Shown: piece after piece, positions 5,348-14,405 of the stretch
Layout: each line of letters begins with the position of its first letter
Numbering within the stretch: the first letter of the stretch is position 1
Virus record (IMG/VR): IMGVR_UViG_3300000553_000240
Location: 1-29,146 of that record
Strand: one strand, 5' to 3'
Source: a virus
DNA length: 29,146 nucleotides
Notes under the pieces: generated by a model
Seen by the model: the letters and a program-made list of their open reading frames with translations, nothing else
What the model was told of the DNA's origin: nothing
The model's database searches: none
Position numbers and translations under genes: made by a program

Positions 5348-6877
5348 TTACAGACCGAAAGTTCGTCTTATCCCGTAATACAACGGCGACCCAAATGCGC
5401 CTATGGCAGCACCACCAGCGGTTGCATAACCTAGCTTTTCCAATATCTTCTGCTTTTTCTCTACGCTTGCCGCCTGAGTCGCATACTTTTGAACATCATC
5501 AATAATACCGGCTTCTCTTAACCAGCCGGTATTTTCAGGATGAAATGCCCATGCTTTTATTTGGTCAGGGGTTTTATTCGACAAGATAGTTGCAACGTAT
5601 TCTTTGCCTAAATTTGAAACTTCGGCATCGTCATTAACAACCTGCTTCAAGTTCTGAACTGCGCCTTTGCTTGAAAAGAACTTGCCGCCAAATTGTTCGG
5701 GCGAGGCAACCAAGTCTTTAGGATTGAACTTTTCACCACGCAATGCAGATTGCATTAACTCGGTCTTGAAAGGATCGAGCTTTCTTGATGCGGCTTTGTA
5801 CGCTTCGTCAGCGGCCTTGTAATCTTTGTTCCAGTTATACAAAGAGTTTTCCAGCTTTGAAATCAAGTCTCGCTTGTAGTTTGCACTCAAGCCTGCATAA
5901 GCCTCGTATGGCTTGCCCTTTGCGTCAACGTCTCTCAAGAAGCGCAATTCTTCAACCACGGCCTCAATGTCTTTTTCCGTAGTCTTTGGCGCAGTGCCGG
6001 TTTCTTTGTAAATCTTGCCCCGTGGCAATTCAGCGGAAACTCTTTTGTAACCGCCGGTCGTTGTTCCCTTAAGGGCATTGATAAGCCTGTTGATACCTTC
6101 AATCTTTTCCTGTCCTTTGGAAAATTCTTTGTTTCCGGCAAGAATGGTTTTTTCCTTTTCAAGGTCTGCTAATAAGGCACGGCCTTGAGCAGATGTGGCA
6201 AAAGGAGTACCAGCCGCTTGAGCGTCTCTGGCTGATTCAAATGCAGCGTCATATAGCTTGTTAGCTTCTTCGCTTCGTGCGGCATGTAACTTTGCCGCTT
6301 TGTCTGTCAGCACTTTGTATCCTTTTTCGCCAACCTCTGACAAATCTGATACATCGGCAATAGCAGCGGGAGACTTGAGCATTGAAGCAAGCCCCCTCAC
6401 TCCCTTGTAGCCTAAAGTACCAAGACCAACAATATCTGGTGTCGCTTTACCAAGCAAAGTAGCCGTAGGCTGTTCTTTTGCCTCTCTAGCACGTTGCTCT
6501 TTATCAAAGCCGACCTTTTCCTTTACGGACTCAGGAACTTGTTCAAGTGCTTTTTCTTGTGCTTTTTTAGCAGCGTAATAACCCATTCCACCGCCAACTA
6601 TTGCCGCAATAGGCGTGGCAACAAGTTTGGTTATTCCGGGGGCTTTCATACCAAGTTTTGCGCCCGCTACCGTTCCAGCCCATGTGCCAGCAGCAGAAGG
6701 CGCAGCTTCTTCAGCCAATGCTTTGCCGTAAGCCTTTGGCGCAGACGTAGGCTCTTTTGGTGCGGATACTTCAGGTGAGCCGCCATCGCCAACAAAGCCT
6801 TTTATCTTTGTCGCTGCCTTTTCAGGATCGGTTTCATTGAGGGAATAGTGTTTCCCTTTGTATTGATAAACTGGCAT
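5348..6877 (-). CDS. Internal virion (ejection) protein, 509 aa
   Basis: The N-terminal motif VYQYKGKHYSLNETDPEKA then ATKIKGF is typical of large virion proteins of podoviruses (aromatic strand, Y-x-L, D/E-P-x-x-A). A Gly/Ala-rich hydrophobic stretch around residues 65-105 (GTWAGTVAGAKLGM, PIAAIVGGGMGYYAAKKA) looks able to enter membrane. A long charged helical region with many Lys/Glu/Ala follows. Such proteins are ejected with the DNA to form the channel across the cell envelope. It is the last of four adjacent large proteins of this sort. No lytic transglycosylase motif is visible. Confidence 0.7.
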   Translation of the reverse strand: MPVYQYKGKHYSLNETDPEKAATKIKGFVGDGGSPEVSAPKEPTSAPKAYGKALAEEAAPSAAGTWAGTVAGAKLGMKAPGITKLVATPIAAIVGGGMGYYAAKKAQEKALEQVPESVKEKVGFDKEQRAREAKEQPTATLLGKATPDIVGLGTLGYKGVRGLASMLKSPAAIADVSDLSEVGEKGYKVLTDKAAKLHAARSEEANKLYDAAFESARDAQAAGTPFATSAQGRALLADLEKEKTILAGNKEFSKGQEKIEGINRLINALKGTTTGGYKRVSAELPRGKIYKETGTAPKTTEKDIEAVVEELRFLRDVDAKGKPYEAYAGLSANYKRDLISKLENSLYNWNKDYKAADEAYKAASRKLDPFKTELMQSALRGEKFNPKDLVASPEQFGGKFFSSKGAVQNLKQVVNDDAEVSNLGKEYVATILSNKTPDQIKAWAFHPENTGWLREAGIIDDVQKYATQAASVEKKQKILEKLGYATAGGAAIGAFGSPLYYGIRRTFGL

Positions 6878-6881
6878 GGCT

Positions 6882-8336
6882 TCACTCAGGAATTATTATC
6901 GGGTCATCAGCGGTTCCAGAGCCGGTATATTGAGCCGTTGATCCATAAGCGGCTCGTGACTTTATGTCTTTGCCAAGATTTACCAAATAATTACCCGTTA
7001 TCTTTGGCGATAACTTGGCTGCATTTGAAGCAACATCACGCTTTTGTTCTTCCAGAACATTGTGAAGTCCTTCAGCACTAAATTGATTTTGTGAAAGCAA
7101 ATTATTCCATCTGGTTTGTAGGTTTACAGTGAAATTCTTGTTACCTCCGCCAACAAGCGACCTTTCGTATTTAATCAAATACGAGGCGTACCGCTTTGCA
7201 AACACAAGTGCTTTTTGTGCATCTGGATCGTTTGAAGCAGCCAATTCATTATCTGCTGGAGCCGGAGTGCCGGTAACAGCAGAGCTAATGTATCGGTCTA
7301 CAAACTGTTTAACCTGACCCTCTCGACCAACAATACTTGGGTCTTTTCTAACAATTTCTTGTATTTCGCTGGCTTCGGCTATGGCTTCTGCCGAATCATT
7401 CACCTGAGCCGCTTGGGTTGCGTTGAAATTCGTTCCAAGCTGCTCGTTTAGTGTTTTAACTTGTTCGCCAGAATGAGCCGCAGTTCCCTGCAATCTAATG
7501 TTCGCAACATCAACAGCACGCTGATATGCAGCCGCTTCCCTGTCTGCCGCTATTTGAGCTTGCAGCTTAATCTTTTCAACTTCTCTAGTATTGGCTATTG
7601 AACCCTTTATTACTTCAAGCGCACCCGCTGTATTGCCCTTGTTCAGGTTAGCGGCAATAACGCTGCTTTGACCTGCCAGACGGGAGGCCAAATCCGTCTC
7701 AACCATAGCGGCCTCTCTGTCAGTCGCTTCGAGAGACAGAGCGGTTTCAAGGTGCTTCAATATCTGCGCATTGTGAGCCTGAATCGTTTTCATGCCTTCA
7801 TCGTATTCGACCTTAGCCCGTTCATACGCTTCTTGGTCGCCAGCCTGATAGCCCTTGAGCATACCCGTCATGGCGTTCATGGCCTGCATTGCGCCCATCT
7901 TGCCACCGCCGCCGGACATTACGCCCATCGTTGCAATCAGGCTGAAAATCTTGCCAATCTCCATCGGCTGATTCTTGGTCGGGTTGAACGCAGGTTCAGC
8001 CCACGTATCGCGGTCAGCCTGATCCATAAGAGCCTTTGACCTGCCAATAGACTTTCTGGATTCCAAAGCAGCGGCTTGCTTGGCTTTCAGGTCTTGTTCG
8101 GTTTCAGCGGCTTGAGCGCCCACCGCAGCCCTGTTAGCCGCTTCATAAGCAGCAGACAGCCGTTCATCTTCTGTTTGCGGCTTGGGTGTAGATACCTGAG
8201 CCGATGGCTTGGCAACGGCTACTGGCTTCGGCGCAGCAGCTACGGGAGCTGCCGGAGCAGCAGCTTTTGGAGGTTTGCTAGCAAACAGCGGAGATTCGTT
8301 TCCCAAAAGACCGCCGAACATCATTGGTGTCGCCAT
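6882..8336 (-). CDS. Internal virion protein, Ala-rich helical, 484 aa
   Basis: The N-terminus is Pro/Ala-rich and low complexity (AAAPAAPVAAAPKPVAVAKP). A long helical region rich in Ala, Glu and Gln follows, with a short Gly/Met-rich hydrophobic patch at about residues 133-157 (IATMGVMSGGGGKMGAMQAM). It lies inside the run of ejection-type proteins and has similar amino-acid make-up, so I infer an internal core protein. No enzymatic motif is seen. Confidence 0.65.
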   Translation of the reverse strand: MATPMMFGGLLGNESPLFASKPPKAAAPAAPVAAAPKPVAVAKPSAQVSTPKPQTEDERLSAAYEAANRAAVGAQAAETEQDLKAKQAAALESRKSIGRSKALMDQADRDTWAEPAFNPTKNQPMEIGKIFSLIATMGVMSGGGGKMGAMQAMNAMTGMLKGYQAGDQEAYERAKVEYDEGMKTIQAHNAQILKHLETALSLEATDREAAMVETDLASRLAGQSSVIAANLNKGNTAGALEVIKGSIANTREVEKIKLQAQIAADREAAAYQRAVDVANIRLQGTAAHSGEQVKTLNEQLGTNFNATQAAQVNDSAEAIAEASEIQEIVRKDPSIVGREGQVKQFVDRYISSAVTGTPAPADNELAASNDPDAQKALVFAKRYASYLIKYERSLVGGGNKNFTVNLQTRWNNLLSQNQFSAEGLHNVLEEQKRDVASNAAKLSPKITGNYLVNLGKDIKSRAAYGSTAQYTGSGTADDPIIIPE

Positions 8337-8338
8337 GA

Positions 8339-9334
8339 TTATTTACCCTGCGTATAGGTAGGCGCAGCAAACTGACCTAGCATCTGGTAGAAATTCATCG
8401 TAGCTTGGTTGACCATCTGATCTGCCTGCATACCCGTCTGGATCGCGCCAACAGCGATATTGTCGCCAATGTTAGCGACTTGCAGGCCATAACTGTACTG
8501 CTGCTGCAATAATTGCTGTCTAAACGATTCTAATTGCGTTGCAGCCTGTTCTGCGCCGACCCCGCCCCTAGCCTCGGATGCCTGCGCAAGTTGAGCCTGC
8601 GCCGCCTGATACGCTTGTAGCGACTGTGGGGTCAGTTCGCCACGGGAAGCAGCACCGACCATGTTCCGGCCTGCGGTCTGGTACGGTTGAGCCATTTGCT
8701 GCTGTTGCTGCGCATACTGCTGCATCTGGTTAGCGGCCTGCTTGCCCTTTTGACTGCCGAGATAGCCAAGACCGGCCTGCAACCCGAATTTTGCATAATT
8801 GCTGCCCAAGAACTTTTCTAGGGCATCGCCCACTGACGTTTTAGCCTGCGGCTGAACATTGTCAGCCGTAATGCCACCAGCCTGATTAGCGGCTGTTGCC
8901 GCTGATGCTGGCGCAAATGCAGCGGGGGTAACGGTTGCCGGTAATTGCGTGGTTCCGGCAGGCGCAATAGCGGGGGCAGCGGTCTGCTGAGGCTGGCTGT
9001 ATTGCTGCTGTATATCGAAGGTCTCTGGAGTCATATTGCCCGCAAGAGCTTGATCCTGCTGACTGGGCTGCTGTTGTATGTCGAATGATTCTGGGGTCAT
9101 GCCACCAGCAGGGGCTTCGTCTTGCGAAATCCCCATATCCCCGCCTTCAAACTCAAGCAGGCCGGTATCAGGGTTGCGGCTACCACGACCACCACGGGCT
9201 TTAAGCAGCTTCGCCTCTTTCGGCGTAATGTGAGCCAGCACAGTGTCTTTGCCACGCCCCTTTTTCTGCAAAAGTTGCGCTATCTGGCTCAGGTCGCCAA
9301 GTTCTGTTTTCAATGCTTTTGATAATTTAGCCAT
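8339..9334 (-). CDS. Gln-rich virion protein with 22-aa tandem repeat, 331 aa
   Basis: The segment LAHITPKEAKLLKARGG then RGSRNPDTGLLEF (residues 33-62) resembles a pattern seen in internal virion proteins (AHI-x-P-x-E-A-x-L-L-K...G-G-x-G-x-x-N-P-x-T-G). Residues 77-118 hold two near-identical 22-residue units built on MTPESFDIQQQ / MTPETFDIQQQ. The C-terminal half is Gln- and Ala-rich helix (QQYAQQQQQMAQPYQT). SD AGGTGCGAA precedes the ATG. I infer a core or ejection protein from context. Confidence 0.7.
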   Translation of the reverse strand: MAKLSKALKTELGDLSQIAQLLQKKGRGKDTVLAHITPKEAKLLKARGGRGSRNPDTGLLEFEGGDMGISQDEAPAGGMTPESFDIQQQPSQQDQALAGNMTPETFDIQQQYSQPQQTAAPAIAPAGTTQLPATVTPAAFAPASAATAANQAGGITADNVQPQAKTSVGDALEKFLGSNYAKFGLQAGLGYLGSQKGKQAANQMQQYAQQQQQMAQPYQTAGRNMVGAASRGELTPQSLQAYQAAQAQLAQASEARGGVGAEQAATQLESFRQQLLQQQYSYGLQVANIGDNIAVGAIQTGMQADQMVNQATMNFYQMLGQFAAPTYTQGK

Positions 9335-9341
9335 TTCGCAC

Positions 9342-10430
9342 CTAACCCATATACCGCAACGATTCTAAGTTCCAAGCCCCCTTCTTCTTCTTGTCCTCGC
9401 CTTCTGACCCGAATATCGGGCCACCAGCGTCGCCAACCCGCAAAGCCTGCGCAAGCGCGGCTGAACTCGGACTCACCTGCTGCGTCGCACTCAGGACAGT
9501 CGAGGCCGCACCAGAGCTAGGCTGGTAATTGCCGCCCGTGTCTTTCGGTGCCAGAAACTGCGATAATGCCTGACTTGTGGCCTGTCTTTCAAAGCCGGAC
9601 GTATCTTTGCCCACGGTCTTGCCATCTTGCCCCACATACTGCTGTGGGGTTGGAAACAATGCCCGTGCCGCACCTGAAGCCAATCCAGCCCGTGCGGATT
9701 CACCGGCAGTTTTCCCAATAGCTTCTTGACCCGCAAACGTGCCAATTCCTTGAGCTGCGCCCTGACCTAATGAGGATGCGCCGGTCTGAAGGGCTTCCGG
9801 CACTTGCCAACCTCGATATGTGCTAACGCCTGTCGATGATGGAGAAGTCATCGGCTGTCCAGCAGGCCCCATCAAAGCGGTTGTAACACCAGCCGCAACA
9901 CCGCCAGACACACCGCCTTTAAGTGCGCCCTTGCCGATGTTTTGGCCTGATGCCGCTGCTTCAGCAGCACCATATCCGGCCCCTTGAACCGCACCAGTGG
10001 TTGCGCTTGCGGCAACTGTGCTGTTTGTAATGTTACCAACTGCTTTCCCAGCAGATTGAGCACCAAACATATCGGCACCTTGCCCAGCTTGGGTTCCCTG
10101 ATAGCCAGCAGCCAAATTGGCTATTATGTATTCAGGTTTTTGTAAACTTTCCTGTGCGCCTTTACTAACCAACCGAGATGTAACAAGAGACGATCCAGGG
10201 AAAAAAAAGTTACCCATAACAACGGCGTTTGATTCCACGTAGTCACGATAATCATTCCAGTTATGTATCCCCGTAGCCCTGCTTAATACTTGACCAGTAT
10301 GCTTTGCCAGACTTGTTGCTCCTTTGCTGGCAACGCCGCTAGAAATTGCAGCAATAGGGGCTTCGACAACGTCTCTGATGTCAGTTACCGCGTGTTTAAC
10401 ATCACTCCATGCTTTTGAAAGCCAGCTCAT
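9342..10430 (-). CDS. Gly/Ala-rich virion (ejection-type) protein, 362 aa
   Basis: It starts MSWLSKAWSDVKHAV, an amphipathic helix. A long Gly/Ala/Ser-rich section (residues about 110-270: AGYQGTQAGQGADM, GKGALKGGVSGGVAAGVTT) looks like the flexible, membrane-active sequences of ejected core proteins such as T7 gp14 in general character, not in clear homology. The ATG overlaps the previous stop (ATGA) and SD AGGTGG is in the upstream gene. Context supports an internal virion protein. Confidence 0.65.
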   Translation of the reverse strand: MSWLSKAWSDVKHAVTDIRDVVEAPIAAISSGVASKGATSLAKHTGQVLSRATGIHNWNDYRDYVESNAVVMGNFFFPGSSLVTSRLVSKGAQESLQKPEYIIANLAAGYQGTQAGQGADMFGAQSAGKAVGNITNSTVAASATTGAVQGAGYGAAEAAASGQNIGKGALKGGVSGGVAAGVTTALMGPAGQPMTSPSSTGVSTYRGWQVPEALQTGASSLGQGAAQGIGTFAGQEAIGKTAGESARAGLASGAARALFPTPQQYVGQDGKTVGKDTSGFERQATSQALSQFLAPKDTGGNYQPSSGAASTVLSATQQVSPSSAALAQALRVGDAGGPIFGSEGEDKKKKGAWNLESLRYMG

Positions 10431-10891
10431 GCTTTGCCACCTACTTCAATTTGAATGATGTAAATAGGTCTAGCAACACCGCCGCCCACTTTTGTTCCTT
10501 GTGAAACATTCATCTTTAACGGCAGTGCTTTTAGAAAAGTCACCATCTCACCAGAATTGGTCTTAACTATTGCAGTCTTAACATTCTGGTTTTTTAAGAA
10601 TTTCATGTATCCCATAATGTTATTAGCAACAGAGTCCCCATCCTCTGTGCTAATAATCTGAAACTCAACTGTATTATTGCTGTTCTTAATAGTAAAAAAT
10701 ACACTGTTGTTTATGTGGATCAGAGTAACATTTGGAAAAGAACAAATTGCATTTATCGTCCCCAAAAACCCATCCCTTTCAGCCGGTGGAATGTTCTTGG
10801 CAGCAAAGTCTTTCAGAACGTCTATGACGCTCATCTGCTTTGCTTGCGAAGGTAGCTTGCCCTGAATGGTGTCCATCACATTAGCTTTCAT
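10427..10891 (-). CDS. Hypothetical protein at head of ejection-protein block, 154 aa
   Basis: The composition is ordinary globular alpha/beta, with strands such as VTLIHINNSVFFTIK and NVKTAIVKTNSGEMV and a short loop GGGVARPIYIIQIEV near the end. I do not recognise the family. The gene looks more AT-rich than its neighbours by eye. It overlaps both neighbours by ATGA (10888-10891 and 10427-10430). By position it may be a chaperone or assembly factor for the core proteins, but this is only inference. Confidence 0.65.
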   Translation of the reverse strand: MKANVMDTIQGKLPSQAKQMSVIDVLKDFAAKNIPPAERDGFLGTINAICSFPNVTLIHINNSVFFTIKNSNNTVEFQIISTEDGDSVANNIMGYMKFLKNQNVKTAIVKTNSGEMVTFLKALPLKMNVSQGTKVGGGVARPIYIIQIEVGGKA

Positions 10892-11229
10892 GTCAGCTCC
10901 AGTGAGGCGGCTATTTGTTCATGAATGTACAAATGACTGGCAATCCAGTCATAGAAATCGGACTCGTTATTAAAGTCCACATCCAGCATATTGACGGGAT
11001 TGTTCAGGTCTAACAATGCCGCATACGCCTGATGCTCGACCTGATGCGCAAGTAGCCAATCGTCCAGATTGGACGTATCGGCATCCATAAGCGGGAACAC
11101 CGGCACCTGTATGCCCTTATCCATCAATGTCTCTTGAAACAGCTTGTGTTGCAAACCATTCTCAAATAGAAACGCGCTCAGGGACTCATTGTCCCCGTAT
11201 TTCACAATACTTAGCGCGTCCATATCCAT
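10888..11229 (-). CDS. Acidic hypothetical protein, 113 aa
   Basis: A strongly acidic, helical protein (many Asp, Glu, Leu) with a repeated theme of short helices containing DWLLAHQVEHQAY and YDWIASHLYIHEQIA. The two His/Trp helices look like a duplicated pair (D-W-[LI]-[LA]...H-x-x-E/H-x-x-x-A), suggesting an internal repeat. I do not recognise the family. The start overlaps the upstream stop as TAATG, with AAGG as SD. Confidence 0.65.
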   Translation of the reverse strand: MDMDALSIVKYGDNESLSAFLFENGLQHKLFQETLMDKGIQVPVFPLMDADTSNLDDWLLAHQVEHQAYAALLDLNNPVNMLDVDFNNESDFYDWIASHLYIHEQIAASLELT

Positions 11230-11504
11230 TACTTAACCTTATCCATTATCAGCTTCAGTATTTCTGAATGACGATGCTCTGACTTATCAGCAATCTCGTT
11301 GATTCTGGTAAGAATCTCCGTTCTGTCTTTGCTGATTGCGTCAAAAATAGCTGAATGGTCATCGTCTTTCCTTGCACGCAGCTCCGCAATATCCTCACGA
11401 TGTTCACGTCGCAGGTCGCCAATCATGCTCATTACCCATCCCCATGCCGCTGCACCAGCAGTAAAAATGATTCCAAAAACCGAATCTAAATCACGCCATT
11501 CCAT
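11229..11504 (-). CDS. Single-TM coiled-coil protein, 91 aa (candidate holin/spanin-like)
   Basis: The start at 11504 (MEWRDLDSVF) is chosen because GAGG lies upstream and one TM segment (GIIFTAGAAAWGWVMSMIG, residues 11-29) follows at once. The rest is a charged coiled coil (REHREDIAELRARKDDDHSA and beyond). This layout, short N-terminus, one helix and long charged coil, occurs in small phage membrane proteins, including some holins and inner-membrane spanins. Its place beside spike genes rather than the endolysin leaves the role open. Confidence 0.6.
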   Translation of the reverse strand: MEWRDLDSVFGIIFTAGAAAWGWVMSMIGDLRREHREDIAELRARKDDDHSAIFDAISKDRTEILTRINEIADKSEHRHSEILKLIMDKVK

Positions 11505-11541
11505 TATTTTATTACCTCGTAGTGACATGGCTGAATACCGA

Positions 11542-11874
11542 TCACATCCCGTCACCCGGAGAGATGTACACCTGAGCAGTGCCCGATGTGGTCACGCCCG
11601 TAAAGTATGCGTTCGGCGCAAACGTCAGGATTTCGTCAGTGCCGGGCAGCAGCGGAATCGCTGGCCCCGGCATAGTCGAAGTTGCGGCGGTGTTTGCAGC
11701 AGCAGAGCTGATGCCGATGCCGAGGAACACGACCACTGTACCCGTATTGATGATGCGGTACTGATTTGCACCCGCAATCGTTGAATACGGCGCAACCTGA
11801 ACGGGATTAGGCGCAGTCGTGCTTGCCGTGAAGGATGATGTGTTGCCAAGTGGCGTGAAAGCGTTTGTACTCAT
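11542..11874 (-). CDS. Small beta-rich virion-type protein, 110 aa (paralogue of 4344-4700)
   Basis: Strand-rich (SSFTASTTAPNPVQVAP, YRIINTGTVVVFLGIGI, TAQVYISPGDGM). The end -VYISPGDGM mirrors -CYFTPGEGI of the 118-aa protein at 4344-4700. Together with similar size this suggests two copies of one small structural family. It lies right after the SGNH spike gene in the transcript. SD AGGAACC precedes the ATG. Decoration or spike-accessory role is inferred. Confidence 0.7.
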   Translation of the reverse strand: MSTNAFTPLGNTSSFTASTTAPNPVQVAPYSTIAGANQYRIINTGTVVVFLGIGISSAAANTAATSTMPGPAIPLLPGTDEILTFAPNAYFTGVTTSGTAQVYISPGDGM

Positions 11875-11885
11875 GTTGGTTCCTG

Positions 11886-13595
11886 TTATGCCAAGCCTTG
11901 CTGCGTTAAGTTGATTAACTGCACGTTGGCAATGGTTAAATAATCTGTGGCTGACGGCGGGCTAAAAATTCCCGATGTGTTTCCAAAATCTAACCTTAAA
12001 AAGTTAGCAAACTTGTTGCCGCCAGACCTGATTGTAAATATCTGATAAAACTGCCCTGCTGGGTAATTTGTTTCCCCTCCGATTGGGCATGTCATGTTTT
12101 TAGAAACAAAACTTGATTGCGCAATACCAGACAATCCTGTGTATGAGCCGCTACCATTCCAGCAGGCAAGCCTGAAATCAGCAAGAGTGCCGTTTGCCAA
12201 ATTAGGTTGCCACTTCACCTGAAACCTCAACAGCATCCTATCGCCGGTATTTGTTACTACGTTATACGAACCACCATTGTAGGTATGTGTTCCGTCGCCC
12301 TTTAACTGCCATGCGTTGCCGCAATAATTTTGCGCGTTTAAGCCCGCAAGAATTGCAGGAGTTGGCACGTATGGTGTTTTGCCTGTCCCGTTTTCAGTTC
12401 CAGTTGATGGGCTGATAATGGTGGACATGGCTGTCGTGCCGGGGGTATCCCACTGGTTAGAGTAAGATGATACGGTGTTAATAGTTCCAGCAAAATTTGT
12501 AAAATTTGGGTCTAGGTTGTAATTGATATTTGTGGTTACAGTTGCAGTGAATCCAGATCCAGTGCCGCCAACGCTACCGGCGGCAACACTTAAAACATCG
12601 CCATTGACATAGCCAGTTCCACCATAGTTAATGTCAACAGTAGCAACTGACCCGCCTATTATATCAATAGTTCCTTTTGCGCCAGACCCCGTGCCACCCG
12701 TCAAAGAAACATTGTAATAGCTTCCGTTTGTGTATCCGCTTCCTGAGTTTGTTTTGGTAAGGGATGCGACTGACCCAATGTCAGACGTAACGGATACAAG
12801 ACGATTTTCTTGTCTCAAATAAGCAATGATTCCCTGATTAAGAGCATACCCAACCAAACCCGCGCCAATCGCACTTAAATGTAAATCATTTGTGCCAAAT
12901 TGATATGTAGTAGATGCCCATAATCCAGTAGAACCGCTTGCTACTGCTGAATATGCGTCACAAAGCGGCAAGTTGTATTTAACAGCAAGTCTGATAATGC
13001 CTTGATTCAGGCTCTGTATTTGCGTAGGCGCAAGCTGGTTTGGCGTAACCGTCCAAGCTATCGGAATAATGTTGTTGGAAAGCAACGAAACATACGCCTT
13101 TTCTATGTTTGCAAGAGTTTGTGAAATAGAAATGAAGCTACCAAAATCATTGGTTCCAGCAAGAACCAAGCACATATCTGGCTTGCCGTAAGATGTTGAC
13201 AAACCAAAAGTATTTTTCAAATACGTTTGAAATCCGTATAGCGCATTTAAGCAACTAACTGAATTAGCTGGATCACAAATTGTTGCTGACGTGGCTCCGC
13301 TACATCCAGCAGTATATTCAAACATCGACCAAGCATATCCAGACCTTAATGCGCCATGAAGCAGAGGGCTAAACATGGTGTGAGCGCCCATTGTTCCAGC
13401 ATTAGTACCATTCAAATAGCTATTTTGTATTGTTGTTGGGGTTGGAACGGTTGATCCACCGTTCAAGTCAGTGGTTGTCATTTTTGATACAAATGAATCA
13501 CCGATAGCCGCAACTGTTAGCGGCGCATACGAGGAATTAAACCCAACTGAGCTTACTACTGTTCCAGAACCCAATCCCGATGCTGTCTTTAACAT
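11886..13595 (-). CDS. Tail spike/fibre with SGNH (GDSL) hydrolase domain
   Basis: The 569-aa protein carries SGNH blocks: block I AAIGDSF with Ser34; block III LAGTNDF (147-150); block V DLHLSAIG with D237 and H239. These are the serine-esterase residues of SGNH hydrolases, which deacylate polysaccharides. After the enzyme (about 1-265) come two GSGY/GTGY repeats (276-355), then a beta-rich C-terminus (about 360-569) that may bind carbohydrate. Context among fibre genes supports a spike that deacetylates capsule or LPS. It lacks the PLSELDANF-type N-terminal anchor of the two other fibres. SD AAGAGATAG precedes the ATG. Confidence 0.82.
   Translation of the reverse strand: MLKTASGLGSGTVVSSVGFNSSYAPLTVAAIGDSFVSKMTTTDLNGGSTVPTPTTIQNSYLNGTNAGTMGAHTMFSPLLHGALRSGYAWSMFEYTAGCSGATSATICDPANSVSCLNALYGFQTYLKNTFGLSTSYGKPDMCLVLAGTNDFGSFISISQTLANIEKAYVSLLSNNIIPIAWTVTPNQLAPTQIQSLNQGIIRLAVKYNLPLCDAYSAVASGSTGLWASTTYQFGTNDLHLSAIGAGLVGYALNQGIIAYLRQENRLVSVTSDIGSVASLTKTNSGSGYTNGSYYNVSLTGGTGSGAKGTIDIIGGSVATVDINYGGTGYVNGDVLSVAAGSVGGTGSGFTATVTTNINYNLDPNFTNFAGTINTVSSYSNQWDTPGTTAMSTIISPSTGTENGTGKTPYVPTPAILAGLNAQNYCGNAWQLKGDGTHTYNGGSYNVVTNTGDRMLLRFQVKWQPNLANGTLADFRLACWNGSGSYTGLSGIAQSSFVSKNMTCPIGGETNYPAGQFYQIFTIRSGGNKFANFLRLDFGNTSGIFSPPSATDYLTIANVQLINLTQQGLA
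12531..12770 (-). repeat. Two GSGY-type repeats within the SGNH spike
   Basis: Residues 276-355 contain TNSGSGYTNGSYYNVSLTGG and then YGGTGYVNGDVLSVAAG, each followed by a Gly-rich turn and strands. Period is about 42 residues. The unit has the same pattern as the six units in the nozzle protein at 17369-18106. Confidence 0.75.
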
Positions 13596-13604
13596 ATCTA
13601 TCTC

Positions 13605-14405
13605 TTAATTCGTTGAGCCACGGTATGTAACGAAGTTGAATACCGGCGCTTCTGTTGCCGTGCCGACTCTGGATTCAATCGTAACCTTGAACGACCCCGC
13701 TGATGATTTCGTGTAAGCGAGGTAGCTATTTGAACCCGTCTGCTGCGTGACAATTACGCAATCGTTTGCGCCAATGCTTGAGTTTGTAACAACAAACGTA
13801 AATGGCGTAGTTGTACCGGCTGCGCTGACAAGCTGTATCGTGCCGGTAGGAGTGTTGATTGTCACACCCGTCGTTCTGTCCGTTATCTGCGTAACTGTGC
13901 TGCCGGTTGTAGCGCAGTATCCGTGCTTGCCGGTATTGTCTATGTAGCTGCGTGGGTTGCCGCTGCCGTCAGACAAAACGATGTTATTACTCAATGTGCG
14001 CAGGTCAAATGAGCCGTATTGACCTAAAAACCCACCAATAAGCGTATTGGATGATCCAGAAGTCATCGAAAATCCGGCTGTTGATCCAATGTAGATGTTG
14101 TTTGAGCCAGATGCCGTAATGCCCGCAAAGTATCCGATGATCGTATTGCTTGACCCAGTTTGGCTACCACCGGCACCATAACCAAACAGCACATTTTGTA
14201 TACCCGTCACTGTCGAGCCACCGACAATCATTGAAGTGCTTGATACCTTCATAGGCACACCGTTGATCGTCACACCAGCAAGGTCGGCTACAGTCCCGCC
14301 AAGCGCAACCTGCGTTGTACCAATCGTTATCGGCGTAGCAAAGTTCTCGTCCAGTTGCGATAACTGAAGCGGCGAAGTCTTGTCGTTAAATGTGTTGATT
14401 GACAT
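13605..14405 (-). CDS. Tail fibre with YadA-like beta-roll repeats, 266 aa
   Basis: The ATG at 14405 is preferred over a GTG at 14417 because GTGAG gives it an SD 7 bases away. Residues 10-22 (TSPLQLSQLDENF) match the N-terminal anchor pattern of the fibre at 14553-15788 (PLSELDANF). Residues 70-130 contain repeats of the type N-x-x-x-G-x-x-AG with G-S-x-N, as in YadA-head-like trimeric beta rolls of phage fibres. The C-terminus is beta-rich (VFNFVTYRGSTN) and may be a knob. A trimeric receptor-binding or accessory fibre is inferred. Confidence 0.78.
   Translation of the reverse strand: MSINTFNDKTSPLQLSQLDENFATPITIGTTQVALGGTVADLAGVTINGVPMKVSSTSMIVGGSTVTGIQNVLFGYGAGGSQTGSSNTIIGYFAGITASGSNNIYIGSTAGFSMTSGSSNTLIGGFLGQYGSFDLRTLSNNIVLSDGSGNPRSYIDNTGKHGYCATTGSTVTQITDRTTGVTINTPTGTIQLVSAAGTTTPFTFVVTNSSIGANDCVIVTQQTGSNSYLAYTKSSAGSFKVTIESRVGTATEAPVFNFVTYRGSTN
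14016..14198 (-). repeat. YadA-like head repeats in fibre
   Basis: Residues 70-130 of the fibre show four tandem units: NVLFGYGAG, NTIIGYFAG, NNIYIGSTAG and NTLIGGFLG. Spacing is about 14-18 residues. They match the left-handed beta-roll repeats of YadA-like heads. Confidence 0.75.
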
